This document shows, piece by piece, positions 42,713-51,378 of a stretch of DNA of 64,000 nucleotides (position 1 is the stretch's first letter; each line of letters begins with the position of its first letter). The stretch covers positions 1-64,000 of the forward strand of contig JADZEX010000050.1 in NCBI GenBank assembly GCA_020850355.1, read 5' to 3'. The DNA is from Fimbriimonadaceae bacterium (GTDB taxonomy: Bacteria > Armatimonadota > UBA10988). The position numbers and the translations under genes were made by a program. The notes under the pieces were generated by a model. That model made no database searches and was not told where the DNA came from. It saw only the letters and a list, made by a program, of their open reading frames with translations.

Positions 42713-45265
42713 TTACCAGGTGCGGACCATTCCACCGGCCGCCAGCGCCCGGTCGATAGCCGCGGCGAGCTCCTCGTAGTGCGCCGCCAGGAGGGCCTCA
42801 CCGGTCGGGCGGGCCTCGCTGTCGAGCGCCTTGCGGATCGCCTTGAGGTGCATCCGGGCCAGCGTGCGGGCGTCGGCCATCGCCGGGAAGTCGCCGCCCA
42901 GCAGGCCGGCCAGGCGGCCGATGTAGTTGCGCTGCGTGTTCCGCGCCAGCCGGCTCGGCGCCTTGGCGCCGGCCTGCGCGGTGGGCAGCGGCAGCTCGGG
43001 GAAGACCGCGCTGGTCAGCAGGTCACAGACCTCGGCCGGGGTCAGCGGCTGCTCGCCGGCCAGGGCGTAGGCCGCCTGGTCCTGGAAGGCCTGGATCTTG
43101 GCGCTCCCCAGCAGGTCGCCGAGCAGGGCCGCGCGACAGGCGTAGACCACGCGCTCGGGATCCAGGTGCGCCTTGACGGTGTAGGCGTCACTGTGCACGC
43201 TGGGCCCCAGCTTGCGCAGCAGCGCCGGATCGACCGCGGCGAACTCCTCGCTGAAGAGCGTCTTGAGCAGCACCTGCAACGCCGTGCGCTGCTGCGCGAA
43301 GCTCACGGGCACAACCGGATCGCGGCCGTTGGCATCGCCGCGGTGGTCGCGCGCCAGGGACCAGCCGCCGAGGTAGTCGCTGGCCCGGTAGAGCGTGTCG
43401 GGCAGCGCGCTGAAGAGGATCGCGAAGGCATCGCGGGCGCGCTGCCACTCGCCGCCGGCGGCGACGGTGCGGTCGATCACCTTGGGCAGCCCATCGCGCA
43501 GCAGCGCCACGCGGTGCTGCACCCAGTCGGTCGGCTCGCCCAGGTCAAACGTCGCGGTGCGCGGGTCCTGGGCCCGGCCGACATCCTCATCGGTGGCGTA
43601 GTCGCAGCCCGGCGCGCTGATCCGGGCGGCCACCGCCAGCCGCTCGGAGTCGTTGCCGAAGTGCCGGTAGCCGTACTCGATGGCCCGGTAGTCGTAGGGG
43701 CCAATGGTCGGGGTGTAGTAGTAGCCCTGCGGCTGGCCCGGCAGGGCGATGTTGGCGGGAGCGTAGTCCATCACGCTACCGACCAGGCCCTGCTGCTCGA
43801 CCAGCGCCTTGTCGTGCATCTTGGCCAACGGCAGCATCGTGCTGGCGATGAAGTTGTGGCGCAGGCCCAGGCAGTGGCCGACTTCGTGCATCGCCAGTTG
43901 CTTGATCAACTGCTGCAGCAGCTCCGGCGGCAGTCGGCCACCGGGGTCGCGGCCCTGGCGCGCCAGCTCGAAGCAGCTCGCGAGCTGCAGGTTGGCGGCC
44001 GTCGCGCGGCTTTGCAGGCGGCACTCGCAGCGCCAACTCGGCACCGCCGCGGAGTGCTCCGGCGACGGCGCCGCCGCGGCGGTGGCGCCGCTGAGGCCCA
44101 GCAGGCCAGCCAGGTCGGGGCTCAGCGCCGCCCGCTGGCTGCCGCCCGGCGCGGCGTCGGTCTGGGCCTCGAAGTCGAGCCGCTGCCAGCGGATCATGCT
44201 GTCGTCGAAGACCACCTCGGCCCCCAGGATCTGCCCGGTGCGGGGGTCAATCGCCGACGGCCCAATCGCGTAGCCGGCGTCCGCCGCGCCCCACCGGAAG
44301 GTGGTGTACCGCAGGTCGGCCGGGTCGAAGTCGTCATCGGCGGTCTGCTGGCGAACCTCGATGGCGTTGCGGATGCCGGCCTTCTCGTAGGCCTTGTTCC
44401 ACTCCAGAATACCGGCCCGGATGGCGCCGCGGTGCTGCTCCGGAACGGTCTTCTCGATCCACCAGACGATCGGCTCCTTGGCGTCGGAGACCGCCGCCGT
44501 CGGGTCGACCTTTTCGAGCTTCCAGCGGCACGCCAGGCGGACCTTGCTGGTGTCGTCGGCGTCGCTGCTGTAGTCGTTGACGACCTGCGTGAAGAACCCG
44601 ACGCGGTCGTCGGAGGCGCGCGGCTGGTAGCTGCCGAGGGCCGGCAGTTGGAGCACGTTGAACAAGAACTCGACACGGTAAGAGCTGTCCGGCGAGCTGG
44701 GGATCTCCATGCCCACCCGCAGCGAGAGGTTGGCCGGGAAGGCCTTGGCGCTCTCGATGCTGCTCCGGCTGGGGTCGATCCGCGTGCCGCGGACCAGGGC
44801 GCCGCCGAGCAGTGGGCTGCCCAGGTCGACCAGCATCGTGCCGCCCTCTTCGGCCAGGATCGGCAGCGCCAGGTAGACGCTGTCGGCGTGCGAGTTGGCG
44901 ACGGCGCCCGCGGCCGGCGTGCCGGCCGCGGCCCGGTGGATCACGTCGCGTTCGAGCAACTGCAACTGTGGCCCGACGCGGCGGAAGGCCATCACTTTCT
45001 GGTCGAGGATCACCCCCGCCACGGTCCAGCCCAGGCGCCCGCGGGCGAGCGTCGTGGCGACCAGGAAGTCCTGCATCAACTGATCGCCGCGGACCGCCGC
45101 GAAGAGCTTGTGCCGGGCGCCGTCCCAGTACAGATCGAACAGCCCCGCGCGCTTCTCAAAGCCCTTGGTGAACTCGCTGACTGGCGGCGGCCCCTTCGGC
45201 GCTTCTTGCGCCAGGCCGACTCCCAGTAGCAGAACCACCCCCCACAAGCACCGCCATCGTGCCAT
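42713..45265 (-). CDS. Secreted zinc metalloprotease (DUF5117/DUF4953, metzincin-like)
   Basis: This is an 850-residue protein with a signal peptide (ARWRCLWGVVLLLGVGLAQ) after ATG 45265. The zinc site is HEVGHCLGLRH (H460, E461, H464, H470), the metzincin pattern, followed by a Met-turn candidate SVMDYAPAN. The N-terminal part (FEKRAGLFDLYWDGARHKL, FNVLQLPALGSYQPRASDDRVGFF) matches DUF5117, and residues about 270-340 (WWIEKTVPEQHRGAIRAGILEWNKAYEKAG) the linker to the catalytic domain. These proteins are probably outer-membrane-associated or periplasmic proteases. The C-terminus is helical and of unknown role. Confidence 0.9.
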   Translation of the reverse strand: MARWRCLWGVVLLLGVGLAQEAPKGPPPVSEFTKGFEKRAGLFDLYWDGARHKLFAAVRGDQLMQDFLVATTLARGRLGWTVAGVILDQKVMAFRRVGPQLQLLERDVIHRAAAGTPAAGAVANSHADSVYLALPILAEEGGTMLVDLGSPLLGGALVRGTRIDPSRSSIESAKAFPANLSLRVGMEIPSSPDSSYRVEFLFNVLQLPALGSYQPRASDDRVGFFTQVVNDYSSDADDTSKVRLACRWKLEKVDPTAAVSDAKEPIVWWIEKTVPEQHRGAIRAGILEWNKAYEKAGIRNAIEVRQQTADDDFDPADLRYTTFRWGAADAGYAIGPSAIDPRTGQILGAEVVFDDSMIRWQRLDFEAQTDAAPGGSQRAALSPDLAGLLGLSGATAAAAPSPEHSAAVPSWRCECRLQSRATAANLQLASCFELARQGRDPGGRLPPELLQQLIKQLAMHEVGHCLGLRHNFIASTMLPLAKMHDKALVEQQGLVGSVMDYAPANIALPGQPQGYYYTPTIGPYDYRAIEYGYRHFGNDSERLAVAARISAPGCDYATDEDVGRAQDPRTATFDLGEPTDWVQHRVALLRDGLPKVIDRTVAAGGEWQRARDAFAILFSALPDTLYRASDYLGGWSLARDHRGDANGRDPVVPVSFAQQRTALQVLLKTLFSEEFAAVDPALLRKLGPSVHSDAYTVKAHLDPERVVYACRAALLGDLLGSAKIQAFQDQAAYALAGEQPLTPAEVCDLLTSAVFPELPLPTAQAGAKAPSRLARNTQRNYIGRLAGLLGGDFPAMADARTLARMHLKAIRKALDSEARPTGEALLAAHYEELAAAIDRALAAGGMVRTW

Positions 45266-45335
45266 CTCAGCCACCTTCAGAACCGTTTGGTGGCAGCATG
45301 ACACGCTGGCCGCGCGCGCGGCAAGCGGTGGGGCC

Positions 45336-46130
45336 TCAGGACCAGGCCCAGCCCAGCGAGTCGAGCAGACCTTGCAGCGCCCGCGCGGCGACCTGGAACT
45401 GCTCCGGCCCACCGCCAAGGTGCGGTTCCAGGCTCAGGTAGCCCTCCCAACCGCTCCGCTGCAGGTGCGCCAGCAACTCGGGAATCCGCCCGGCGCCCTG
45501 CCCGGCCGGCAGCACCCGCCCGTCGGCGTAGTCCTTGATGTGCAGGTACTCCAGGTGCGCGGCGACCGCCTCGTAGCCATCGGGGAAGGCGACCTCACCG
45601 GCGTGGACCCAGTTGGCAGGGTCATGGACCGCCCGCAGCGCCGGGGAGTTGACGCTCTGCAACAGGTCGCGGACGTTGGCAATCCGCTCACCGTAGATCC
45701 GCGCCTCGTTCTCGTGACACAGCAGCACCTCGGCCGCCGCGGCGCGGGCGGCCATCTGGCCGAGCCGGTCGAGCACCGCGCCGCGCCAGGTCGCCCAGTC
45801 GCGCTCGGGGATGAAGAACGAGAAGATCCGGATCCGTGGCGCGCCGAAGTAGTGGGCCTGCTCAATCGCCTGGTCAAGCCGCGCCAGTTCGGTCTCGAAG
45901 GGTGCCGTGATCTCGGACTTGCCGAGCGGCGAGCCGATGCTGAAGACCTCGACGCCGGCTTCCTGGAGCCGTGCCCGGACGGTCTGGCGCAGCTCACCCG
46001 CGAGGTCCAGCACGCCCCGACCCTCGGCCCCGCGCAGCTCCAGGGCCTGCACCCCGGCCGCCTGCATCACCTCGATCTGCGTCGTGATCTCTTTCGCAAT
46101 CTCGTCGCCAAAGACCGCCAGCTTAGGCAT
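45336..46130 (-). CDS. Sugar phosphate isomerase/epimerase-like TIM barrel
   Basis: This is a 264-residue xylose-isomerase-like TIM-barrel protein. The opening PKLAVFGDEIAKEITTQIEV, the LELRGAEG strand, LCHENEARIYG, AVHDPANWVHAGE and LEYLHIKDYADGRVLPAGQG are typical, with Glu, Asp and His suited to one divalent metal. The closing YLSLEPHLGGG matches this family in sugar-degrading bacteria. ATG 46130 overlaps the previous gene's stop by eight bases (ATGCCTAA). Physically linked to a Gfo/Idh/MocA oxidoreductase in the same operon, a frequent pairing for inositol or sugar-acid catabolism. Confidence 0.88.
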   Translation of the reverse strand: MPKLAVFGDEIAKEITTQIEVMQAAGVQALELRGAEGRGVLDLAGELRQTVRARLQEAGVEVFSIGSPLGKSEITAPFETELARLDQAIEQAHYFGAPRIRIFSFFIPERDWATWRGAVLDRLGQMAARAAAAEVLLCHENEARIYGERIANVRDLLQSVNSPALRAVHDPANWVHAGEVAFPDGYEAVAAHLEYLHIKDYADGRVLPAGQGAGRIPELLAHLQRSGWEGYLSLEPHLGGGPEQFQVAARALQGLLDSLGWAWS

Positions 46131-46560
46131 CGTCGTCGCTCCACACTGCTCGTTCGGCGCGCATCTGGCGCGGCTCGTCCAGCGTCTCGTCGTCCTCGTC
46201 CGCGGTGTCGTCGTGGTCGAGGTCCATGCCATCCTCGCCCTCCGGCCCGGGGCGCAGCCGTTCGGGATGGTAGAAGGTCTGGCGCTGCGTCCACAGCCCC
46301 ATCGCAAACAGCGCCGCGAAGGCGGCCCGGAGCACGTCGACGGTCAGCGTCGTCGGCCGCGCCGCAGGCTCGCCGAGCACCAGGTCGGCGACTTCGGTGA
46401 GGCTCCAGACCGCCAGCACCAGCGAGCCCACGATGAACGGCCGCCAGGTCCCCGCCAGCTCGCCGGCGCGGATCAGCCGGTAGAGCTGCAACGCCACCAG
46501 CGCCCCGAAAATCGCCAGGAAGAAGGCCACCGCCCGCAGCACCGCCGTCGCCTCAAACAC
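46123..46560 (-). CDS. Small membrane protein with acidic tail
   Basis: This is a 145-residue protein. The GTG start at 46560 overlaps the ispE stop by eight bases (GTGTTTGA), with GGAG seven bases upstream. Three hydrophobic segments are visible (ATAVLRAVAFFLAIFGALVAL, about 40-60 around FIVGSLVLAVWSL, and about 80-100 around AAFAALFAMGL), then a highly acidic C-terminus (DLDHDDTADEDDE). The open frame continues upstream inside ispE, but that part is out-of-frame shadow. No family recognised; it may be regulated simply as a co-translated member of the operon. Confidence 0.65.
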   Translation of the reverse strand: MFEATAVLRAVAFFLAIFGALVALQLYRLIRAGELAGTWRPFIVGSLVLAVWSLTEVADLVLGEPAARPTTLTVDVLRAAFAALFAMGLWTQRQTFYHPERLRPGPEGEDGMDLDHDDTADEDDETLDEPRQMRAERAVWSDDDA

Positions 46561-47452
46561 CGTTGCTCTCCAGCACCCGCCAGCCGACGGTCGCTGGCGA
46601 CGTGTCCCAGACCGCCCGGTCGGCGAAGGCCGCCCGGAGGGTCGCCACGACCGCCGCCGCCTGCGCTGGCGAGGCCAGCACAAACCACGAACCACCGCTG
46701 CCCGAGAGCCGCCAGGGCGGCAGGTCGAGCTGCTGCAGGACCGCCCGATCCGCGGCCACGGTGGGACTGATCGCCGCCGCCGGCGCCTCCAGGTCGTTGA
46801 CCAGCCAGGTCTCCGGGGCTGGCACCGCGCCTGCCCGCAGCGCCGTCGCCAACGTGGCGCTGGCCGCCCCAGCGGCCGGCCGGAAGTCGCGCAGCGCGCC
46901 GTACACCGCACCGGTGGAGACCCCGGCGGCCGGGGCCAGCACCACCACGCGGTAGCCGGTCAGCGCTGGCAGCGGCGTCAACTGCTCGCCCCGGCCCGCG
47001 GCCAGGGCGGTGCCGCCGTGTAGGAAGAACGGCACGTCACTGCCCAGCTCGGCGGCCAGCCGGGCGAGCTCGGCGGCGGGTACCGCCAGGCGCCAGAACT
47101 GCCGCAGCGCCGCCAGAGTCCCAGCGGCGTTGCCCGAGCCGCCGCCCAGGCCGCCGCCGACTGGGATCTGTTTGCGGACGGCGATGCTCACTGCCGGCCG
47201 GACCCCGGCCAGCGCGGCCAGTCCGGTCGCGGCGCGCCAGCAGAGGTTGCGCTCGTCGCACGGGAGGTGCGCCCCCTGCACGCTCAGCCGCAGGTCCGGG
47301 CTGGGGGTGAAGGTCAACTCGTCCCACAGCTCGATGGCGCAGAACACCGAGGCCAGGTCGTGGTACCCATCGGGCCGCCGACGGAGCATCTCGAGGGTCA
47401 GGTTGACCTTGGCCGCGGTGGCGATGCGCAGACAGCGGGTGGCGTCACTCAC
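46553..47452 (-). CDS. ispE: 4-diphosphocytidyl-2-C-methyl-D-erythritol kinase
   Basis: This is a 299-residue GHMP kinase, the fourth step of the MEP pathway to isoprenoids. Family motifs: AAKVNLTLEMLRRRPDGYHDL at the N-terminus (K15, N17, then the DGYH motif), PVGGGLGGGSGNAAG in place of the common PxxAGLGGGSSDAA, ELGSDVPFFLHGGTAL (substrate Asp), and LSGSGGSWF near the C-terminus. The GTG start at 47452 overlaps the upstream stop in GTGA. Length is normal for the family. It sits, unusually, in an operon with sugar-type oxidoreductase and isomerase genes, and a housekeeping enzyme is therefore probably under constitutive expression there. Confidence 0.93.
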   Translation of the reverse strand: MSDATRCLRIATAAKVNLTLEMLRRRPDGYHDLASVFCAIELWDELTFTPSPDLRLSVQGAHLPCDERNLCWRAATGLAALAGVRPAVSIAVRKQIPVGGGLGGGSGNAAGTLAALRQFWRLAVPAAELARLAAELGSDVPFFLHGGTALAAGRGEQLTPLPALTGYRVVVLAPAAGVSTGAVYGALRDFRPAAGAASATLATALRAGAVPAPETWLVNDLEAPAAAISPTVAADRAVLQQLDLPPWRLSGSGGSWFVLASPAQAAAVVATLRAAFADRAVWDTSPATVGWRVLESNGV

Positions 47453-48507
47453 AGCTCCGGCCGTACTTCCATCCCGCCGTGCCGCGCCGACTGGTAGATC
47501 GCTTCGATCAGCGCGATCGCCTTCCGCCCGCTGGCCACTGCGCAGCGGCAGGGCGCCCCGTCGCGCAGGTAGGGCACCACCTCGCGGTAGAGCAGCCGGT
47601 GGCCGTGGAACTCCTCGTGCCGCTCGGGCTCGTAGTCGGCCGGGTTGAAGGTGAACTCCTCGTCGCGCATCTGCCAGTCGACCAGCTTGCTGCCGGCGAA
47701 GCTGAGGCTGCCCTTCATGCCGTGGATGTCGATCCGGTCGCCGAAGTCGTTGTAGGCGCAGGTCGTCGCCTCAATCACGCCCAGGGTGCCCCGGCGGACC
47801 TGCAAGATGGCCACGGCGGTGTCTTCCACCTCGCACAGGTTGCGGTCGTGGCCGAGCGTGTCGTAGCGCGCCTGGACGGCCTCGATGTCGTCCATCAGGT
47901 AGAGCAACGCGTCGATCATGTGGACGCCCTGGTTGATGCAGGCGCCGCCGCCGTCCATCGACCAGGTGCCGCGCCAGCCCTGGTAGTAGACATCGTCGCG
48001 GTAGCGCCGGCAGAGGGCCTGGATCAGCGCCGGCGTGCCGAAGCGCCCATCGTCGAGGGCCTGCTTGGCGGCCACGAAGCTCTTCTGGTAGCGCGTCGGG
48101 AAGACCACCACCGCCCGCACGCCCTCGGCCTCGACCGCCTGCAAGATCGCGTCGACCCTGGCCAGGGTGATCTCCAGCGGCTTCTCGACGACGACGTGCT
48201 TGCCCGCCCGAATCGCCTCGACCGCGTGCTGGCCGTGCAATCCGGAGGGAGTGCAGATGGCCACGGCGTCGAGGTCTGGCCGGGCCAGCATCTGGGCGTA
48301 GTCCTGGTAGAACTCACAGTCGTACTTCGCTGCGTAGGCCTGGCCGTTGGTGGCGTTGAGGTCGCAACAGGCAATCAGCTCGGCGCCGGCGGTTTCGCGA
48401 AGAAAGTGGCCATGCACCTCGCCGATGCCGTTGTAGACCCCGTGACCGCCGAGGTTCTGGTTGGGGACCCCAACGCCAATCACGCCGAACTTCAGTGTTC
48501 CACCCAT
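47449..48507 (-). CDS. Gfo/Idh/MocA-family oxidoreductase
   Basis: This is a 352-residue NAD(P)-dependent oxidoreductase. The Rossmann domain starts GTLKFGVIGVGVPNQNLGGHG; the nucleotide-binding EKP motif appears in GKHVVVEKPLEI; and the catalytic part contains GGGACINQGVHMIDALLYLM (the family's His). ATG 48507 (GGAG nine bases upstream) is preferred over ATG 48516. It leads a four-gene, overlapping operon with ispE, a membrane protein and a sugar phosphate isomerase. I infer oxidation of a sugar, inositol or amino-sugar derivative; the exact substrate is unknown. Confidence 0.93.
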   Translation of the reverse strand: MGGTLKFGVIGVGVPNQNLGGHGVYNGIGEVHGHFLRETAGAELIACCDLNATNGQAYAAKYDCEFYQDYAQMLARPDLDAVAICTPSGLHGQHAVEAIRAGKHVVVEKPLEITLARVDAILQAVEAEGVRAVVVFPTRYQKSFVAAKQALDDGRFGTPALIQALCRRYRDDVYYQGWRGTWSMDGGGACINQGVHMIDALLYLMDDIEAVQARYDTLGHDRNLCEVEDTAVAILQVRRGTLGVIEATTCAYNDFGDRIDIHGMKGSLSFAGSKLVDWQMRDEEFTFNPADYEPERHEEFHGHRLLYREVVPYLRDGAPCRCAVASGRKAIALIEAIYQSARHGGMEVRPEL

Positions 48508-48628
48508 CGTCGCCATCTCCGGAGCGTTGTGCCGCGCGGTGTTCGCCAGAGGCCCCGCCGATCCTTTGCGGTCCACCGGTCGGCGCGGCAGACTAGGCCG
48601 ACCGGACCTCTGCCACCGGGAGCCGCCG

Positions 48629-48871
48629 ATGGATGCTGCCACGATCCAGGACCTGATCCGACGCCTCGACTGCCCCGAGAAGGCCGTCCGCAGCGAGGCC
48701 GCCGAACTGCTCGCCAAAGCCGGTGACCCGGTGGTGCCGCATCTCGCCGCGCTGATGCTGCCGGCCGACCACGATGCCGACCTGGCGCACTACGGGGTCT
48801 GGATCCTCGAACAGCTCGAGAGCCCCGCCGCGGAGGCCGTGCTGGCCGAGTTCTGGGAGCTCTACGGCTGA
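48629..48871 (+). CDS. Short HEAT-repeat-like protein
   Basis: This is an 80-residue protein with GGGAG six bases before ATG 48629. Two helical hairpins are visible (IQDLIRRLDCPEKAVRSEAA, then DADLAHYGVWILEQLESPAA), with the spacing of HEAT-type repeats. It is divergent from the oxidoreductase. Small HEAT-like proteins often serve as protein-binding accessories. No partner is obvious. Confidence 0.6.
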   Translation: MDAATIQDLIRRLDCPEKAVRSEAAELLAKAGDPVVPHLAALMLPADHDADLAHYGVWILEQLESPAAEAVLAEFWELYG

Positions 48872-48927
48872 CCGGCGGGGCGGCCCGGCCCGCTCCGGAG
48901 CGCGCCCAAACCCGGCTCCCAAGCGCG

Positions 48928-48957
48928 TTGACACCCCTCTTGGCGGCGTGTTATGAT
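48928..48957 (+). promoter_or_regulatory. Strong promoter of the HNH endonuclease gene
   Basis: TTGACA (48928-48933), an 18-base spacer and TATGAT (48952-48957), differing from consensus at one -10 base. GTGT immediately precedes TATGAT, as at the two promoters at 3407 and 8813. The inferred start, near 48964, leaves an unusually long leader of about 230 bases. Confidence 0.75.
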
Positions 48958-49197
48958 GCCGCCGGTTCGGATCATACATGACCATTGGGAGTCAACTGGT
49001 TCCGGGGTGCCCGCGTCACGGCGACTGCCGTTACGGTCTGGGCGCCGTGTTGCGCAGGCGCCGCAGGTGCCGTCCAAGGACGTCGAGCCGCTTGAGGTAC
49101 GACGTCTGGATAGTCCGGCCGACGCGCGACGCGACTTGCCCCTGAGCCCGCCCACCTGCCCCGGCAGCGGCGGGCTCGGTGTTTGGGAAGGTGCGTG
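48958..49197 (+). other. Long untranslated leader of the HNH gene
   Basis: Together with the gap before the promoter, this is part of a 326-base stretch without a convincing gene. An ATG-initiated frame from 48953 (81 codons) begins inside the -10 element and reads as Arg/Pro/Ser-rich low-complexity sequence, so I do not call it. No riboswitch class or small RNA was recognised by eye. It may carry a regulatory RNA structure. Confidence 0.4.
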
Positions 49198-49770
49198 ATG
49201 GATGGACAGGTGTTGGTGCTGAACGAGAACTACGAGCCGCTCAACATCACCAACCTGAAGCGGGCTGTGACGCTGCTGCATCTGGGCAAGGCCGAGGTCG
49301 TCGAGACCGTCGACCGCCAGGTGCGCAGTGCCCGGTCGCGCGCCGCGGCGCCCTCGGTGGTGCGGCTGGCCTACTACGTCCGCCGCCCCTACCCGCAACT
49401 GCGCGTCAGCCGCAAGGGCATCTTCGCGCGGGACCACTTCCGCTGCCAGTACTGCGGCGCCCGCGACCTGGCGCTGACCCTCGACCACGTGATCCCGGTC
49501 AGCCGCAGCGGTGCCCACGACTGGACCAATCTGGTCACCGCGTGCGTCGCCTGCAACACCAAGAAGGGCGACCGCACGCCGAGTGAGGCCGGGATGACCT
49601 TCCTGCAGGCCCCCTACCGGCCGCGCTACACGCCCTACATCAGCTTCCCGAAGTTCGTCACGGCGGTCCGCGACACCCGCTGGCACGCCTGGCTGAACCC
49701 CTACGCTGGGGGGATCGAGGCCGTGCTGAACGGCAGCTCATCGGTGGTCAGTGTGGCCGCCGGGGACTGA
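49198..49770 (+). CDS. HNH endonuclease
   Basis: This is a 190-residue protein. GGAAGG precedes ATG 49198. The opening DGQVLVLNENYEPLNITNLK is characteristic of a widespread chromosomal HNH family. The zinc-finger-like nuclease core is visible: CQYCG (first Cys pair), LTLDHVIPVSRSG (His of the HNH motif), NLVTACVACNTKKGDRTP (Asn and second Cys pair). C-terminal residues 145-190 follow the family. It is not associated with a phage or intein here, so it is likely a resident gene, perhaps in DNA repair; biological role unknown. Confidence 0.92.
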   Translation: MDGQVLVLNENYEPLNITNLKRAVTLLHLGKAEVVETVDRQVRSARSRAAAPSVVRLAYYVRRPYPQLRVSRKGIFARDHFRCQYCGARDLALTLDHVIPVSRSGAHDWTNLVTACVACNTKKGDRTPSEAGMTFLQAPYRPRYTPYISFPKFVTAVRDTRWHAWLNPYAGGIEAVLNGSSSVVSVAAGD

Positions 49771-49796
49771 TCGGCGCGGCCGGGACGGAGCGCGCG

Positions 49797-51164
49797 ATGA
49801 CCCGCCGGGATTGGTTGCAGCAGACGGTCGCCAGCGCCGCCGCAGCGGCGCTGGCGCGGTCGGCAGGCGCCGCCCGGCCGCCCAACATCGTCTTCATCCT
49901 GGCCGACGACCTCGGTTGGACCGATCTCGGGTGCCAGGGCAGCGGATACTACGAGACCCCCGCGATCGACCAGCTCTCGCGCGCCAGCTTGCGCTTCCCG
50001 AACGGCTACTCCTGCGGCCCGAACTGCCAGCCGACCCGCGCCGCGCTGATGACCGGGCTGTACGGCTCGCGGACCGGGGTCTACACCGTCGGCGGGATCG
50101 ACCGCTTCAACTGGCAGAGCCGCCCGCTGCGGCCGGTCGACAACATCACCAGCCTGGGGCGGCAGTTCCGGACCGTCGCGGAGGCCCTTCAGGAGGGCGG
50201 CTATGCCACCGCGATGTACGGCAAGTGGCACCTCGGCAACGACACGGCGGCGCCAGCTCAGCGCGGCTTTGCGGAAGCGCTGGTCTCCGAGGGCAAGCAC
50301 TTCGACTTCGTCACGGAGCCACGGGTCAGCGTGCCGCCGGGCACCTACCTCGCCGACTACCTCACCAACCGCGCCGTGGACTTCCTGGAACGGCAGGGCG
50401 ACCGGCCGTTCTTCCTCTACCTCCCCTACTTCGCGGTCCACGCACCGCTGGAAGCGAAGGAGGCCCTGACCGCCCGGTTCCGCGCCAAAGCGGCCGCCGG
50501 GGGCCACCAGAACCCGGTCTACGCCGCGATGCTCGCGAGCCTCGACGAGGGCGTCGGGCGCGTTCTGGCCAGCCTTGACCGGCTCCGCCTGAGCGACGAC
50601 ACGCTGGTGATCTTCAGCAGCGACAACGGCGGGGTGGGCGGCTACGCGCGCGAGCAGATCGCCAAAGACACCACCGACAACGCCCCGCTCCGGGGTGGCA
50701 AGGGGATGCTCTACGAAGGCGGGATCCGCGTGCCCTGGTTCTTCCGCTGGCCTGGCCGGATCCAGCCGGGCGTCTGCGAAGACCCCATCCTGAGCGTCGA
50801 CCTGCACCCCACCCTGCTCGACCTGGCCGGCCTGCAGCCAGCCGCGAAGCTCGATGGCGTCAGTCTGCGGCCAGCCCTGGAGGGCGGTCGGCTGCGCCGC
50901 GAGGCGATCTACTGGCACTTTCCCGGCTACCTCGGCGCCGGACCCGGCAAGTGGCGGACCACTCCCGTGGGGGCCATCCGAGTCGGCGACGAGAAGCTGC
51001 TGGAGTTCTTTGAGGACGGCCGGCTGGAGCTCTACAACCTGGCCCAGGACCTCGGCGAAAAGCAGAATCTGGCCGCCGCGCAGCCTGCCCGGGCCAAGGA
51101 GCTGCAGGCCCGCTTGCAGGGCTGGCGGCAGGCCACTGGTGCCAAGCTGCCGACCCACCGCTGA
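49797..51164 (+). CDS. Secreted sulfatase
   Basis: This is a 455-residue sulfatase. The N-terminus is a Tat-like signal (TRRDWLQQTVASAAAAALA). NIVFILADDLGWTDLGC supplies metal ligands D37 and D38, and the formylglycine motif is CQPTR (C77-R81), the Thr form common in planctomycete sulfatases. IFSSDNGGVGG with GGKGMLYEGGIRVPWFFRWP completes the active site. The C-terminal subdomain ends in GEKQNLAAAQPARAKEL, usual for arylsulfatase A-like members. It has no extra binding domain, unlike the sulfatase at 10793. It follows HNH by 26 bases but is probably functionally unrelated. The family removes sulfate from polysaccharides. Confidence 0.92.
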   Translation: MTRRDWLQQTVASAAAAALARSAGAARPPNIVFILADDLGWTDLGCQGSGYYETPAIDQLSRASLRFPNGYSCGPNCQPTRAALMTGLYGSRTGVYTVGGIDRFNWQSRPLRPVDNITSLGRQFRTVAEALQEGGYATAMYGKWHLGNDTAAPAQRGFAEALVSEGKHFDFVTEPRVSVPPGTYLADYLTNRAVDFLERQGDRPFFLYLPYFAVHAPLEAKEALTARFRAKAAAGGHQNPVYAAMLASLDEGVGRVLASLDRLRLSDDTLVIFSSDNGGVGGYAREQIAKDTTDNAPLRGGKGMLYEGGIRVPWFFRWPGRIQPGVCEDPILSVDLHPTLLDLAGLQPAAKLDGVSLRPALEGGRLRREAIYWHFPGYLGAGPGKWRTTPVGAIRVGDEKLLEFFEDGRLELYNLAQDLGEKQNLAAAQPARAKELQARLQGWRQATGAKLPTHR

Positions 51165-51171
51165 GAAGCTG

Positions 51172-51378
51172 TCAGTGCCGCGGGAGCTGCCAGGGGTCAA
51201 GCGCCGGCAGTTGCCGCGCCAGGCGGTAGTCGGCGACGCGCACCAGCAGAGCCACGGCGCTGCCGGGCGGCAGCACCTCCAACACCCACTGGCGGTCGAC
51301 CCGGCCGAACAGCCGCAGCGCCCGCTGCCGGTGCGCCGCACGGATCAGCACCATCGCGTCGGGATCGGTCACCATCAT
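51172..51378 (-). CDS. Small hypothetical protein
   Basis: This is a 68-residue protein (start ATG 51378, GGAG eight bases upstream; ATG 51375 is also possible). The sequence is basic at first (LIRAAHRQRALRLFG), then a short beta stretch (WVLEVLPPGSAVALLV). No family recognised. It is convergent with the sulfatase, seven bases apart. Coding character is supported mainly by the ribosome site. Confidence 0.45.
   Translation of the reverse strand: MMVTDPDAMVLIRAAHRQRALRLFGRVDRQWVLEVLPPGSAVALLVRVADYRLARQLPALDPWQLPRH

Noticed and set aside
42674-45229. Plus-strand open frame of 851 codons opposite the metalloprotease
   Set aside because: Shadow in GC-rich DNA; the minus strand carries an intact HExxHxxGxxH protein with signal peptide.
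48953-49198. 81-codon frame before the HNH gene
   Set aside because: Starts inside the -10 element of the strong promoter and has low-complexity content.
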